This document shows positions 21,130 through 32,232 of a stretch of DNA of 64,000 nt, piece after piece. The notes under the pieces were generated by a model. It saw only the letters and a list, made by a program, of their open reading frames with translations, made no database searches and was not told the origin of the DNA. Where the stretch lies: positions 1,267,148 through 1,331,147 of the forward strand of contig VXAZ01006320.1 in NCBI GenBank assembly GCA_013399875.1. The letters run 5' to 3'. Numbering within the stretch: position 1 is the first letter of the stretch; each line of letters begins with the position of its first letter. The position numbers and the translations under genes are program-made. Source of the DNA: Gymnorhina tibicen (taxonomy: Eukaryota > Chordata > Aves > Passeriformes > Artamidae).

Positions 21130-23457
21130 TTCCCATTCTCAAATATGTGTGCTCAGACTGGTAGCCTTTATCCTTTGTGGAAACGCTTTCCTTGTGATTA
21201 AGTACCAGTTGCAGGAAGTGATGTGACTTTAGCTGCTGATACTCTGTTCGGCACTGTGGAGCCAGCAGCAAACACTGCCCAGGCTCTGAGCTGCACGGTC
21301 CAGCTGTGATGGACTCTGTGCAAGAGGCTCTGCCACAGGTCTGGCTGACGTGAGCTCCCATGTGGGAGCCAGGAGGAAGCACAGTACCACAGGATGCAGC
21401 ACTCTTAAACAGTGTGCTCATCCCATCCCACAGCTGTACCAGCCTGAAAAAAGCCCTTGTATTTTGTCTGCTTCCTTTGCCCCTTCTTCGGGAGGAGGGC
21501 AAGGCGAGGAGCAGAGATTCAGGTGTTGCTGCACATGGTTTCACGAAGCTCCTTAGGTCCTCCTTCCTCTCTTTTGGAGCTGGCTGCTGCCTGGGCCAGA
21601 AATCCAAAATGTCTAGAAATGGTGCACCTGTTTCTGCAGCTGGAGAAAGAGAGTTGTTGGTTGTAGCAACTTTTAGGAAGTTGTGAATTACTCACACGTG
21701 TGAGCTGTGGCAGCGCCTTCCCTGTGGTATCGGGGTCAATGCTGGCTAAGGATGAGCTTGGCATATCCAGGCTGGCTGAGGAAGATGCCAGTTGAAGAGG
21801 ATGCCCTTCCTCTCCTGGCTGGGGCTGGCATAGAGGGGCCTACCTAAACTGCCCACCTTTGTCACCTCCCAAAGTCATGTGGGACCCTGCAGTCCAAACT
21901 CACCATGTAATCACTCTGGTTAACTTTATCCCAGCAGGACCATCTGTGGGTATGAAGTGCCCTCTCTTCATCACACCAACATTTCTGATTAATTTGGGTT
22001 ACCAGCTCCAGGGTCTGCTATAGGGTCTGCTACCCAGCTGCACAGCAAAAATTCCTGTATCTGGCCAAACCGACTCCATAAAGACTTGGATGGTGTAGGG
22101 CAGTGAAGGGGTGGGAGCTGGCAGAGTTCGGTATCAAAGTGCTTTTTCTTGATGGGGATTTTTTGGGCAGCTGTTCGCTTTTGTCTCTATATGGTGAGTT
22201 GTGGATTACAAGGGTGTTGTCTTCTCCTGGTCTCATAATACCCTTGGTCTGAACAACCACGTTTGTGTTGCCGCAGAGCTTTAACTGCCTCAGTAACTGG
22301 TTAGTCTTCATCCCATCAGAGGTGATGTCTGGAGCTCCTTACTTGCTGCTTTCCAGTCTGTGCTCCTAACCGGTGAAAGCTGGTGGGCACCCCTGGCCAC
22401 GTGCAGCCCCATTCTGCAGCGCTGATGATGAGACAAGGATGGTTCTCACCAGCTTTTCCATCCCAGACAACGTCATTTGCTGTTCCTCTCTCCTGTCAGT
22501 GCACAACCACTCACAAGCAGCTCTAAACCTTACATTTGATCCCAAAAATCCTTGTATTTTTCCCATATCTGGCAACCAGTGGCTGTTCATTGGTGAGGCT
22601 GGGAGGAAGCAAACTAGCTGGCTCTGTGCATTTGCACTCCTCACTGGCTGCTGTAATCCAAAGGCTACAGTGCAGGATTAGCATGGGTGTACAAAGCCCT
22701 TCCTAATCTGTGAGTCATTACCCCCTCAGTGCATTTCACTTCCCAGCAGCTCTGGGCAGGTGAAATAGGTTGGCTCTTGTGTCTTTGGCTTCCCCATTCT
22801 TCTGTTCTGAGAGGACTGGGTTGGGACATCTGCTGGACATCCTCCCAGGACTCTGCTGCTGAGCTGCTCTTTGGATGCTGTACACAGGACATGGTGCAAG
22901 GTTTGTTTCCTCTAACTGGCTTCTCCTTGGCTACCCCTGAGCCCTTCCTTTCCATCAGTTCTTTTGGGCTCTACCCATTGCTTTCCTTCTTTTACTTGAA
23001 GCAGTGGGGGATGTTCTGCACACCCTGGAAAAAAATCCCCTCAGGGTTAGTCCGGGCAGGGCTGCTGTGCATTCCTGTGCTTTGCTAGCCCTTGTGTGTG
23101 AGGTATTTAGCCTGGCTGAGCTCTCGTCCTGGTGTAAGCTCTGATATTAATATAATGGCTCAGGGCGAGGGCCCTGTGAGCTGCTCAGCTGCTGTGCCCT
23201 TGATCTGGAGAGCGGTGACCGGCCGGCCCTGCTCCTCTGTTGGCGGGAGGTGCTGGGGAGCGCGGGGTCTGCGGGCCGTGCACCCAATTTGCATCCACCA
23301 GTTCCTCACCTGCTTGAGCCGGGCTGCAGTGCCCCAAGGAGACGTCCCGACACACCCCGAGCCAAGGGCTGGGAGCCCTGTGCCCGCCGCTCTGGACTGG
23401 GATGGGTGCTGTCAGGGGGAGGCTCTGACTGGGTTTTGCTTCGTCCTTCTCTGCCAG
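21130..23457. other. Non-coding, upstream of KCNJ4 exon
   Basis: No coding gene or confident repeat is recognised. The last 280 bases are GC-rich and contain an octamer ATTTGCAT (23287-23294), so a proximal KCNJ4 promoter could lie here instead of an acceptor-led exon. Confidence 0.45.
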
Positions 23458-23633
23458 GTGCATGCCCAGGAGCAATCACAATGGCAGCGCTGGTCCCAGC
23501 TCGCCGGAGGTGAAACCCGGAGCTGCCCAGTCCCACGTGAGTGCTGCTGCATGAGTGCCCACGCCCTGCCAGCTCCCGCGGCCCCCTGACATCCGATGAC
23601 AGAGCGAGCCATGGGCAGCGTCCGAGTCAATCG
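23458..23633 (+). other. KCNJ4: KCNJ4 5' exon (UTR plus first eight codons)
   Basis: Bounded by a plausible acceptor, cttctctgccag|GTGC, at 23458 and a strong donor, AATCG|GTGAGTA, at 23634. If transcription starts locally the left end is further upstream. It holds three non-overlapping-frame upstream ORFs (ATGs at 23462, 23481 and 23551) before the main start. An in-frame ATG at 23596 precedes the better ATG at 23611. An internal GTGAGT at 23537 is a possible alternative donor. Confidence 0.55.
23611..23633 (+). CDS. KCNJ4: KCNJ4 coding exon 1 (eight codons)
   Basis: Encodes MGSVRVN plus two bases of Arg8, then the donor GTGAGTA. The split Arg codon CG|G is completed exactly by the G at 24860, so frame and residue identity both agree with the Kir2 N-terminus. 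Confidence 0.8.
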
Positions 23634-26189
23634 GTGAGTAACCCTCCTCTCAAGACCTGCTGCTGCCCTGGGTGTGACCTGGTCCTCCTCATCTGGCCCC
23701 TCAGAGCCTAACTTCAGACTGCCTTTTGATATATTCTTCTCAAATTACCTGTCAGTGGCTTTCCTGTTCCAAGGAATGACTCCTCTCTCCTTCTCCAATC
23801 CAAAACACGCCATATGTAGGGGTAGTTCTTGGAGGAATACTATGGAGGAGAAGCAAAACACTGCATTGTGCTGGACCGGAAATTACAGATTCCAGCAGCA
23901 CTGCAGAAACCCCATGTTCCCAAGAACCACAACTCCAGCCACCAGTGCTGTCCTTGCCATGACATGTGGATGGAGGCCCGTGCTGGAGGACTCCAGCTGA
24001 CATGTCAACACTACAGGTGGGAGGGAGACACTCCCAGGGTCCTGTGAGGCTGCAGCTTGTCAGGCATGAGGGCGGAGCAGTCTTCGTGCTTCAGTGCACT
24101 CTCTTGATTTCCTCAGTGGTCAGAACATCTCCTGCCATCACATCTTTAAGGAATATCTGCAACTGTCACAGCATCACGAGGGGCAGTGTCAGAGCTGACT
24201 GTGAGGGAGGGGAGCTGAAGGGGCAAAGGTCTCCCAGAAAGTGTGTGTGTAGCTTCTGCCAAGGAAACTGCCAGTACTTCGGCTGTTGATTTCCAAATTA
24301 CACCTTTGGCTTTGGATAAGGGATGCTGGAAGACACACATGTTGCTGTGGCAACAGAATTGTCCTGAGTGCAGGATGTATATAAACATTGTCACCACATA
24401 CCATGAAATCAGCGAGCAGAGCAGAGGAGAAAATAGAAACTCCCAGCCTTGTATTATATGAGGGCCAAAATGTGGTCAGGCTGTGGGTGCTTGCTCCCAG
24501 GCTCCCAGGCTTCCTGGCTGTCCCAGCTGCTGTCAGGTTTCAAAGCCTTGTATCCCTCCTCACCATAAAGGCTGGAAGGTACCACAGAGCTACAAGCTGC
24601 TGCTGCTTTGCTGTCCTGTCAGGTCTTTGGTAGATTCAACCTCCTGGCAGCAACACTCAGCAAACGCTGCAGCTGATCTCCACCAGTTTGGCCAGGTTGG
24701 CACCGCGGTGCAATAATCACCGAATCGTGCTGTTGTGAAATCCAGCAGGGTGGTACTGTAGCCCTGTGAGCCACCCGCGTCTCCTGCCCTTGCTGTCTCA
24801 GTGGTTGCTGTTACCCTTCACGTATTCCTGATGGAAGCGCCTGTTTCTTCTCTTCCCAGGTACAGCATCGTCTCAACCGAAGAGGATGGACACAAGGTCT
24901 CTGCGCTGGGCAGCATGAACGGGCACAGCCGGAACGGGAAGGGCCATGCTCCCCGGCGGAAGCACCGCAACCGCTTTGTGAAGAAGAACGGCCAGTGCAA
25001 CGTTTACTTTGCCAACCTGAGCAACAAATCTCAGCGCTACATGGCCGACATCTTCACCACCTGCGTGGACACGCGCTGGCGGTACATGCTGATGATCTTC
25101 TCCGCCGCCTTCCTGGTCTCCTGGCTCTTCTTCGGCTTCCTCTTCTGGTGCATCGCTTTCTTCCACGGCGACCTCAACGCACCGGCAGTGGCAGGTGGTC
25201 CCTCTCTCCTCAAGCCCTGCATCATGCACGTGAACAGCTTCCTGGGGGCTTTTCTTTTCTCAGTGGAGACACAGACAACCATTGGGTATGGCTTCCGCTG
25301 CGTGACTGAGGAGTGCCCGCTGGCTATCATGGCAGTTGTGGTCCAGTCCATCGTGGGCTGCGTGATTGACTCCTTCATGATTGGCACTATCATGGCCAAG
25401 ATGGCAAGGCCCAAAAAGCGGGCCCAGACCCTCCTCTTCAGCCATCATGCGGTCATCTCCGTGCGGGATGGCAAACTGTGTCTCATGTGGAGGGTGGGCA
25501 ACCTGAGGAGGAGTCACATCGTGGAGGCCCATGTCCGAGCCCAGCTCATCAAGCCCTACATGACAGAGGAAGGGGAATACCTACCCCTGGACCAGCGGGA
25601 CCTAAATGTGGGCTACGATGTGGGTCTTGATCGTATATTTTTGGTCTCACCCATTATTATTGTTCATGAGATTGATGAGGAGAGCCCCCTTTATGGGATT
25701 GGCAAGGAAGAGCTGGAGACGGAGAACTTTGAGATTGTGGTTATTCTGGAGGGGATGGTGGAAGCCACAGCCATGACCACACAGGCACGGAGCTCTTACC
25801 TTGCTAGTGAAATCCTTTGGGGTCATCGCTTTGAACCAGTTGTGTTTGAGGAGAAGAACCACTACAAAGTGGATTACTCACGCTTTCACAAGACGTACGA
25901 GGTGGCTGGCACACCTTGCTGCTCAGCCCGGGAGCTGCAAGAAAGCAAGATGACCATCCTACCTTCTCCACCACCTCCCAGTGCCTTCTGCTACGAGAAT
26001 GAGCTGGCACTTGTCAGTCAAGATGAAGATGAAGATGATGATGAAGTGGGTGTGGTGTTAGGGGGCAACACCAAGGAGGAGGGAGGTATCATCCAGATGA
26101 TGGATTTTGGAAGCCACCTGGACCTGGAGCGGCTCCAGGCAACTCTGCCCCTAGATACAATCTCATACCGCAGGGAGTCAGCCATCTAA
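23611..26189 (+). CDS. KCNJ4: Inward-rectifier potassium channel Kir2.3
   Basis: Plasma-membrane K+ channel subunit that stabilises resting potential in neurons and heart. It is a tetramer gated by PIP2 and blocked from inside by Mg2+ and polyamines. Joining 23611-23633 to 24860-26189 gives 450 residues (family 427-445). Residues 1-18 ([18 protein letters not shown]) resemble the Kir2.1 start. Transmembrane helices are at about 83-108 and 161-187. The selectivity filter is TIGYG (148-152). Rectification residues are D178, E230 and E305. The ER-export motif FCYENE is at 384-389, an acidic run at 396-403, and a class I PDZ ligand SAI at the C-terminus. [11 protein letters not shown] and the IIQMMDF and LDLERLQ tail mark it as KCNJ4 rather than KCNJ2 or KCNJ12. 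ATG 23611 was chosen for its strong GCCATGG context. ATG 23596 would add five residues. Confidence 0.95.
23634..24859 (+). other. KCNJ4: KCNJ4 intron between coding exons
   Basis: A 1226-base GT-AG intron with a clear pyrimidine tract before the acceptor. No repeat or RNA gene is recognised inside. Confidence 0.8.
24860..26189 (+). CDS. KCNJ4: KCNJ4 main coding exon
   Basis: Starts after the acceptor cttctcttcccag|G and runs to TAA at 26187-26189, holding residues 8-450. The methionine at residue 27 (24915, ATG AAC GGC CAC) aligns with the start I recall for mammalian KCNJ4, so a shorter isoform from an alternative first exon is possible. The same frame stays open leftward into the intron, which makes a misleading longer single-exon reading. 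Confidence 0.97.
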
Positions 26190-27155
26190 CTCCTCCAGCC
26201 TCCCCCTTCCGCACCCATTGCCCACAGTCTCCTCTGTTCCGTACCCATACACTGGATAAGCCTCTTCACCACCAAACAATGCCTCCCATGATTGCCTCTC
26301 AGCCCCTGAGTACACCAAGGCCTGGAGCTGCTCTGATACACTCCCTTTCTCATGAGGTCACACTGCCTGGGAGAGGAGTGAGGATACACTACTCTTCCCG
26401 GGTATGCAGCTTGGGCTAGAACCCCTTTCCTGCCCAGAGACAGGAGAGCAGCAGGCCTGATTTCTTGTCTCTGGAGAGGTGACAGGAGTCCCTGCCTTCA
26501 GTGGACAGATTGGGATCTGCAGCAAGTGTTTCTGCTGCTGAGGCAACAGCAAACATTCTGTCCCCTCTCACTATGGGTAGGCCCCACGGCTGTCAAGGGT
26601 CATCGCCATCACTAGGAGAGGAGCGACACCTAAGCACTGATCAAATGAGGATAGAAGGGAGAGTTTGGGACTCCTGGAGGGAGTGGGGAAGGATCTCAAG
26701 TGAGGAGTTTACGCGCATGTTTGTTGCTTGTTGCACATGATTCTGCATATAAAAGAGAAGGAGAACTGAAATCCATATTCTTTCACTGCAAGCGCCAAGC
26801 TAGGAGACAAGGACGCTCTACATAAGCTGCTCTGCAGTCTCCTTGGCTCTTGGTGTCTGTCCACCTCCAGAAGCAGCTCAGCTCCACAGACTCAGATCCA
26901 GTTCTCCCAGTCCTCTTGAAAAACATGTTCTGCTCCTCTCCTGAGATACCTGGCAGAGGAGGCAGGGCCTTGTGCTTGCCACACTCAGACTGCTCCCTGG
27001 CACAGCACAGCCGGGATGACAGACAGGTGACCTGACTGGACAGCAGACCCTCCACTTGCTCCTTTTGCCTCCTCCATTCTTCTCCCTGCTGCCATCAGCT
27101 GTAAAACTGAATTTGTAACTATTTATTTTTAATAAAGTCTAAAATCCCAAGGGGA
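26190..27155 (+). other. KCNJ4: KCNJ4 3' UTR
   Basis: Follows the stop and ends at the AATAAA at 27131. It contains no coding potential. An ATTTATTTTTAATAAA run lies at the end. The 3' limit is estimated from the poly(A) signal. Confidence 0.7.
27131..27136 (+). terminator. KCNJ4: Poly(A) signal AATAAA of KCNJ4
   Basis: Canonical hexamer about 940 bases after the stop, with GT-rich sequence (GGTTTTTTGTGCTGCTGTTTG) from about 27211. No earlier canonical hexamer was noticed in the 3' UTR. Confidence 0.75.
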
Positions 27156-28034
27156 GGTTTGGAAGCAAAGGACAGACTCCAAGGCCACAGCCTGGTGTGG
27201 AGACTGCTGAGGGTTTTTTGTGCTGCTGTTTGCTATTTGTATGGCATTGGACCCTGGAAGCTCCACCACGAGGGCTCTCTTGTTCTGGGCCTCTCTGGTA
27301 AAGACCTACAATAAGAGGCTCAGAGAATTTGCTCAGGGAGAAGGTCATACAAATGTATGTATGGAGGGAATAATTTGCATTAAAATTACTAGTAGGATGG
27401 GTCAAGCAATCCTGTTTGCTTTGGAGATAGCGGGAGTTTTGCCCAGGGAAGGGTTGTAGATATATGTGGTGAAGAGGCAGAGATGTGCAAGACGTTGCTG
27501 TAGATGGAAGGCTTAAAAACCCCATAAAGAACCCCAAAGCCTCTCTTTTTGCTAGAGGCAAGTGGAGGGAAACTGAGGGAGGACATCAACCAAAGCTAGA
27601 CCTGTAACATCACCTTGTTGTCATTTCACAAAAGAGGTGAAAACCTGATGAGCATCTTCCTTCAGGAACAGCAGAATCACCCCTCCAAAACTGCAGATGA
27701 GATGAGGACAGAAAGAAAAGCAGGAAGCTCAGGAAGCTGCTCTGGGCACCCAACAGCTGTGCCGTGGTGGGGAATGGCTGAAGAAATTATGTCCCACCTA
27801 ATCCCTGATCTACAAAGCAGGAAAAAAGCATCTCAATATCAATTTGGAATTGGTTCAAGAAGCAAAAGGAAGAGGGGAAGAAGCAGAAGGGTAAGGAAGG
27901 AAATAGCAGGACTGAGAGGAAGAAGCAGACACAGCAGGCAGATGGTGGAGAAGTAAGGGGAAAAGAGGAAGAGAAAGTGAGGTTATATGGAAGTGCTTTT
28001 GAGAAAGAGCACAAATAGACTCACAAGATGTGTC
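27156..28034. other. Intergenic, with purine tract
   Basis: No gene recognised. A strongly purine-biased tract of AAG, GGA and AGG units runs from about 27858 to 27985. Confidence 0.5.
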
Positions 28035-28860
28035 TAGACCCAGACATGGTCATTTCTCATCCCAGGGTGTAGGTACTGTGGGGCGACAGCTGTCCTGCCC
28101 AGGTTTGCTCCATTCACTGGGATAATTCTGTTCACCACCACTCTCTGGGCCCAGCCACGCAGCCAGTTTTCTACCCAGTGAGCAGTGCACCCGTTCAATT
28201 TCTCCAGGCAGCCGATATCTCTAGGACAAATGCTTCGGGAAACAGTGTCAAAAGCTTTATGGAAGTGCAGGTGGACATCATCCACAGTCTTTCCCTCACC
28301 CACTAAGCGTGTCACTTTGTCATAGAAGGAGATCAGGCTGCTCAAGCAGGACCTGCCTTTCCCAAACCCATGCTGGCTGGGCCTGGTTGTGCTGTATGTG
28401 CTGTATGATGGCAAGGTGAATTGCTCCATGACCTTTCCTGGCACTGAGGTCAGGCTGACAGGCCTGTAGTTCCCCAGGTCCTCCTTTCAGCCCTTTTTGT
28501 AGATGGGTGTCACACTGGCTAACCTCCAGTCACCTGGGGCCTCCCTGGCTAGCCAGGACTGCTGATAAATGATGGAAAGTGGCTTGGTGAGCTCTTCCGC
28601 CAGTTTTCTCAGTGCCCTTAGCTGGATCCCACCCAGCCCCACAGACTTGCGAGCGTCTAAGCAGTGTAGGCGGTCACAGAGCCCTCCTGGGTTATGGGGC
28701 TTCATTGTGTTCCCTGTCCCTGTCTTCCAGCTCAGGGGACTGGGTACCCTGAGGACAACTGGTCTCTCTATTAAAGACTGAGGCAAAGAAGGCATTAAGT
28801 ACCTCAGTGTCTACCTCGCTCCTGTAGTGATTCTCAGCTCCGGAGCCCATCTGCCAGAGC
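28035..28860 (-). mobile_element. CR1 LINE fragment with broken reverse transcriptase
   Basis: Antisense CR1. The minus-strand translation shows RT-type segments in order: a KSVGLGGIQLRALR region near 28630, a GDWRLASVTPIYKKG block near 28510, GFGKGRSCLSSL near 28360 and a KAFDTVS block near 28245. An in-frame TGA after the KKG block (28487-28489) and a later frameshift break the ORF, so it is inactive. No 3' terminal repeats remain. Confidence 0.9.
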
Positions 28861-31220
28861 GGTTTGCCTCAGAGCCTTCACTGAAATGATGGATACACTG
28901 GATTTTGAGTGGCCCCCATACCTCCTGGTTCTGCCGGTGCTGAGGCAGAGCTGCCTCTCCTTAGAGCTCCAATGCTCCCTACTTGGGAACTGGAGTGCCT
29001 CTCTCAGTACTAAATTTGTGAGTTTGCTGGTTTAGGAAATGAAGTCACTCCTTCCTTTCATCATTTACTTATTTTCCCCTGAGGGAATAAGCAGGGGCTG
29101 GTATTGACCTGGCTTTTAATAGCTTTCAGAGTCGTGTGCCTGCCACTGGCCATGGAAACAAACTAATGGACTGAGAGAGAAGGACTTTGCGTGCGAGGAC
29201 ACGGGCATTCAGGACACAGGCCGGGGTGGTGGCCTCCAGGAGAGCGGGAACCCTCACGGCTGAGCACCCCTCTCATGGATGTACAGCATCCTTTGGAGGC
29301 TGGTGGCAGTGCTTGGTGGGGATGAAGTGTCCCGTTAGCTCTTGGGAGGCTCATCAATCACCAAGGAGCAAGTGTGCAGAGATGCCAGGCAAGGATGGTG
29401 CACCAGGGCCGTGGGCGTGCACAGCTGGAGCGGCTGGGACAACAGGTCAGCACTGCCACCCCTCACTTCACCTGGTAGGGCTTTTGGGAGAAAAATGGGA
29501 CAAGATTGCAGTAAATCTGAGGGAAGAAGCATCGTTCAGCCGTACTGGTTCCAGCCCTTTCCATATGTCTGAACCTGCTGGATGTTTTCATGTCGTGTTT
29601 GGCATCACAGTGGAGAAGACAGTGAGGCATTGAAGAATACCCAGCTAAACCCCTGCTGTTCATAATAAAATTGCAAGAAAGCTTTCAGTGCTGTCGGATC
29701 ATTAGAGAGGGGAGAGAGAAGGGGGTTGAGGGGAGGGGGCAGAGGGAAGGACAGGAACAGCCAGCATAGGAAAACAGAGATGACGAGTGAATTTCTCCGT
29801 ATCAGACACTCGTCATGCAGCTGTGCTGCTGTTGCCACACACAGCCCCTCAAACAACATGGTGCAGCCATTCCAGTGACTGTTCCTGCCAGCTGCACACG
29901 TGCCCACAGGCTTTGCTGATACACAGCAGCAGGACATCCTTCTGCATAGGTACTTCTGTGCCTGCACGCTGGAATCCCAGAGCACTCGTGCCCAGGCACA
30001 CACCGCACGTGCCTACATGTGTATGCCACTCCTGGGGGCATGATCCATCCTACACCACCACTTCATCCCATAAGCACCCAACCGCATTCACAAAAATGCC
30101 ACACAGCAGCGAGTGTCCCAACAAGTGCCCCTCTGGCTGTATGCTGGGGACTCCTTTACACAGCCTGTGAAAAGCCACCGGGAGAATCCATCCTAGAAAA
30201 CTGTTTGCTACAGAGAAGGCTTGTCATTTTTAAGGATTCTGCAAATCAGCAGTCCAGGCCATTCATAACCGTAAACGCACCAAGTATTTTACCTTTTGCA
30301 CACAGTGTGTGGAGCATCAGGTAGGTGATACCTCCTTGCCCTGTGCTCTCCGGAGAAGATACCTTTAATGCATGAGAGGCCATGATGTCCGTGGGGTCCT
30401 TCCCTCCTCCAGGACCTGATGGAGGGACTTCTTCCCTAAGATCTGCCTCTGATCCCAAGGGACTGGCAGCTTGCTTTTCAGGAGGAAGACACTGCTTCTT
30501 TGTTTATTCGACCACAATCTGCATTTCTTTCCTGTCTTACTTCTGAACATCTTACTTGGCTCATTATTAAAAGCTATTCAAATACCAGAAAGATAATGGG
30601 GAGAGGAAGGACTTTTCCCCTATGAATAGGATCCAGGCACTGGTTCAGATCCTCCACCCCATGACAACTAACCACGCTGTTGTCACTCTTGCCAGCTCTC
30701 AAATGAATGTTGTTGTTTGAAATGACACTTGAGAAACTTGTTTCATGTTTTATTTTTGGTGACACTTTTGGACAACCCTTTTGAAAAGAAATCATCATTG
30801 GCACCTTTCAACTCACACAAAACTTGCTCAGCAAAACATTTTCATACACGCTGGAACTAAAAATATTTTTAAGAAACACAACAATAATCTCAATCGGGGA
30901 GAAAATGGGTTTGGATTTCCATGATTAGGAAATGGTGCTGAAAATGTCTGTGCTTCTGAACAAACACGTTTCAAACAGTTTGGTTTCATCCAAGTTTTGC
31001 CCAGGAATGGATAGGGCACATGGCACTGCCCCAGCAGCTGTGCATGGGCTCGTGACCTCTGCAAGAATGACTCCTCTGTGTTCTTCAAGCTTTAGCAGCT
31101 CTTCTTTGCCTTTGCAGGAGGGCCTGAGGTCTCTCGCAGCTTTTGGACAGGCAGTGTGAAGTGGCCATGGTTTTAAATGTCACAAGGCAAAAAAACCCCA
31201 AAAAACAACCCAGAAAAAAA
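28861..31220. other. Intergenic, no gene recognised
   Basis: Unique-looking sequence without exons or confident repeats. A G-rich tract at 29709-29739 (four G4-5 runs with loops of 8, 4 and 1 bases) could form a G-quadruplex. Confidence 0.45.
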
Positions 31221-31812
31221 AAAGTCTTACTTTCCCAGGCCATTAACGGCTTGCTCCCGCGAAGTCAATGGGACTTTGGCACTGCCCGTGGTAAGAGCAG
31301 AGCTGGGCCCTAATGGAGCATCACTATTGGAAAACCCCGCAGGGCCCGGCCCCGTGCTAAATCCGCAAACCTGGGCTGGGCTGTTGCTGCATGCGCAGGA
31401 CGGAGAGAGGAGGGAATGCAGCCTGCTGGGACGCGGAAAACGTGGGGTGGCGTAGGGCAGCTGGGGCAGCCTCGCTGGTGCAGACAGAGGGGGACAGCAG
31501 AGGGGTGGGGAGGCAGGGGAGGCAGGCTCTGTTGGCAGCTACCTGCGGCGCGGGATCCCGCGGCCGGGAGATGTCACACCAGCAGGAGCTGAGATGGCAG
31601 CCTCTTCTCGGAAGGGCTGCCCAGGCTTCTCCTCCTGCCGTGGTCCGCAGGGCGGGGGTCCTGCCCTTCCCAGCCCCGGTGTGCCCCCGCCGGCAGGACG
31701 CGGCGCAGGGAGGCTGAGTGGCGCGGCGAGACTGGGGAAGCCCGGCCATTGCCCGGCCTCAGAGCACCATCTAGAGATGGAAGCAAGGCTGGCATCCACG
31801 CGGGTCCCGGCG
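31221..31812. promoter_or_regulatory. Orphan CpG-rich block between KCNJ4 and CSNK1E
   Basis: About 590 bases markedly richer in CpG than the flanks, not attached to any recognised gene. It has a GCATGCGCAG NRF1-like site (31389-31398) and a 14-base perfect palindrome CGCGGGATCCCGCG (31549-31562). It ends exactly where a CR1 fragment begins. It could be the promoter of an unseen non-coding RNA or a distal element. Confidence 0.4.
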
Positions 31813-31813
31813 T

Positions 31814-32232
31814 CACAGAATCATAAAATCTCTCGGGCTGGAAAAGACCTCTGAGGTCACGGAGTCCAGCCCTTAACCCAGCACTGCCACGTCCACTGCT
31901 AAACCATGTCCCTAAGCACCGTATCTACACGTCTTTTAAGCGCTTCTGGGGATGGTCACTTCTCCACTTCCCTGAAAACCCTGTTCCAGTGCTTGACAAC
32001 ACTTTCAATGAAGAAAATTTTCCTGATATCCAAACTAAACCTCCCCTGGTGCAGCTTGAGGCCATTTCCTCTTGTCCTGTTGCTTGTTACTTGGGAGAAA
32101 AGGCCACGCCCCCCTTGCTACAACCTCCTTTCAGGTAGCTGTAGAGAGCGATAAGGTCACCCCAGAGCCTCCTTTTCTCCAGGCTAAACAACCCTGACTC
32201 CCTCAGACGCTCCTCATAAGACTTGTGCTCAT
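31814..32232 (-). mobile_element. CR1 LINE 3' fragment, antisense
   Basis: Reads as the reverse complement of a CR1 3' end. It opens with CACAGAATCATAAAATC, continues through the 'ctaaaccatgtccctaagc' and 'tacaacctcctttcaggtag' blocks and ends at 'ctcctcataagacttgtgctc'. It is one of the better preserved CR1 copies in the window, suggesting a younger subfamily. Confidence 0.9.

Noticed and set aside
24801..26189. Single 462-codon KCNJ4 reading frame starting at 24801
   Set aside because: The first 20 codons translate intron sequence, including the pyrimidine tract and the AG acceptor. Splicing from 23633 gives a family-like N-terminus instead.
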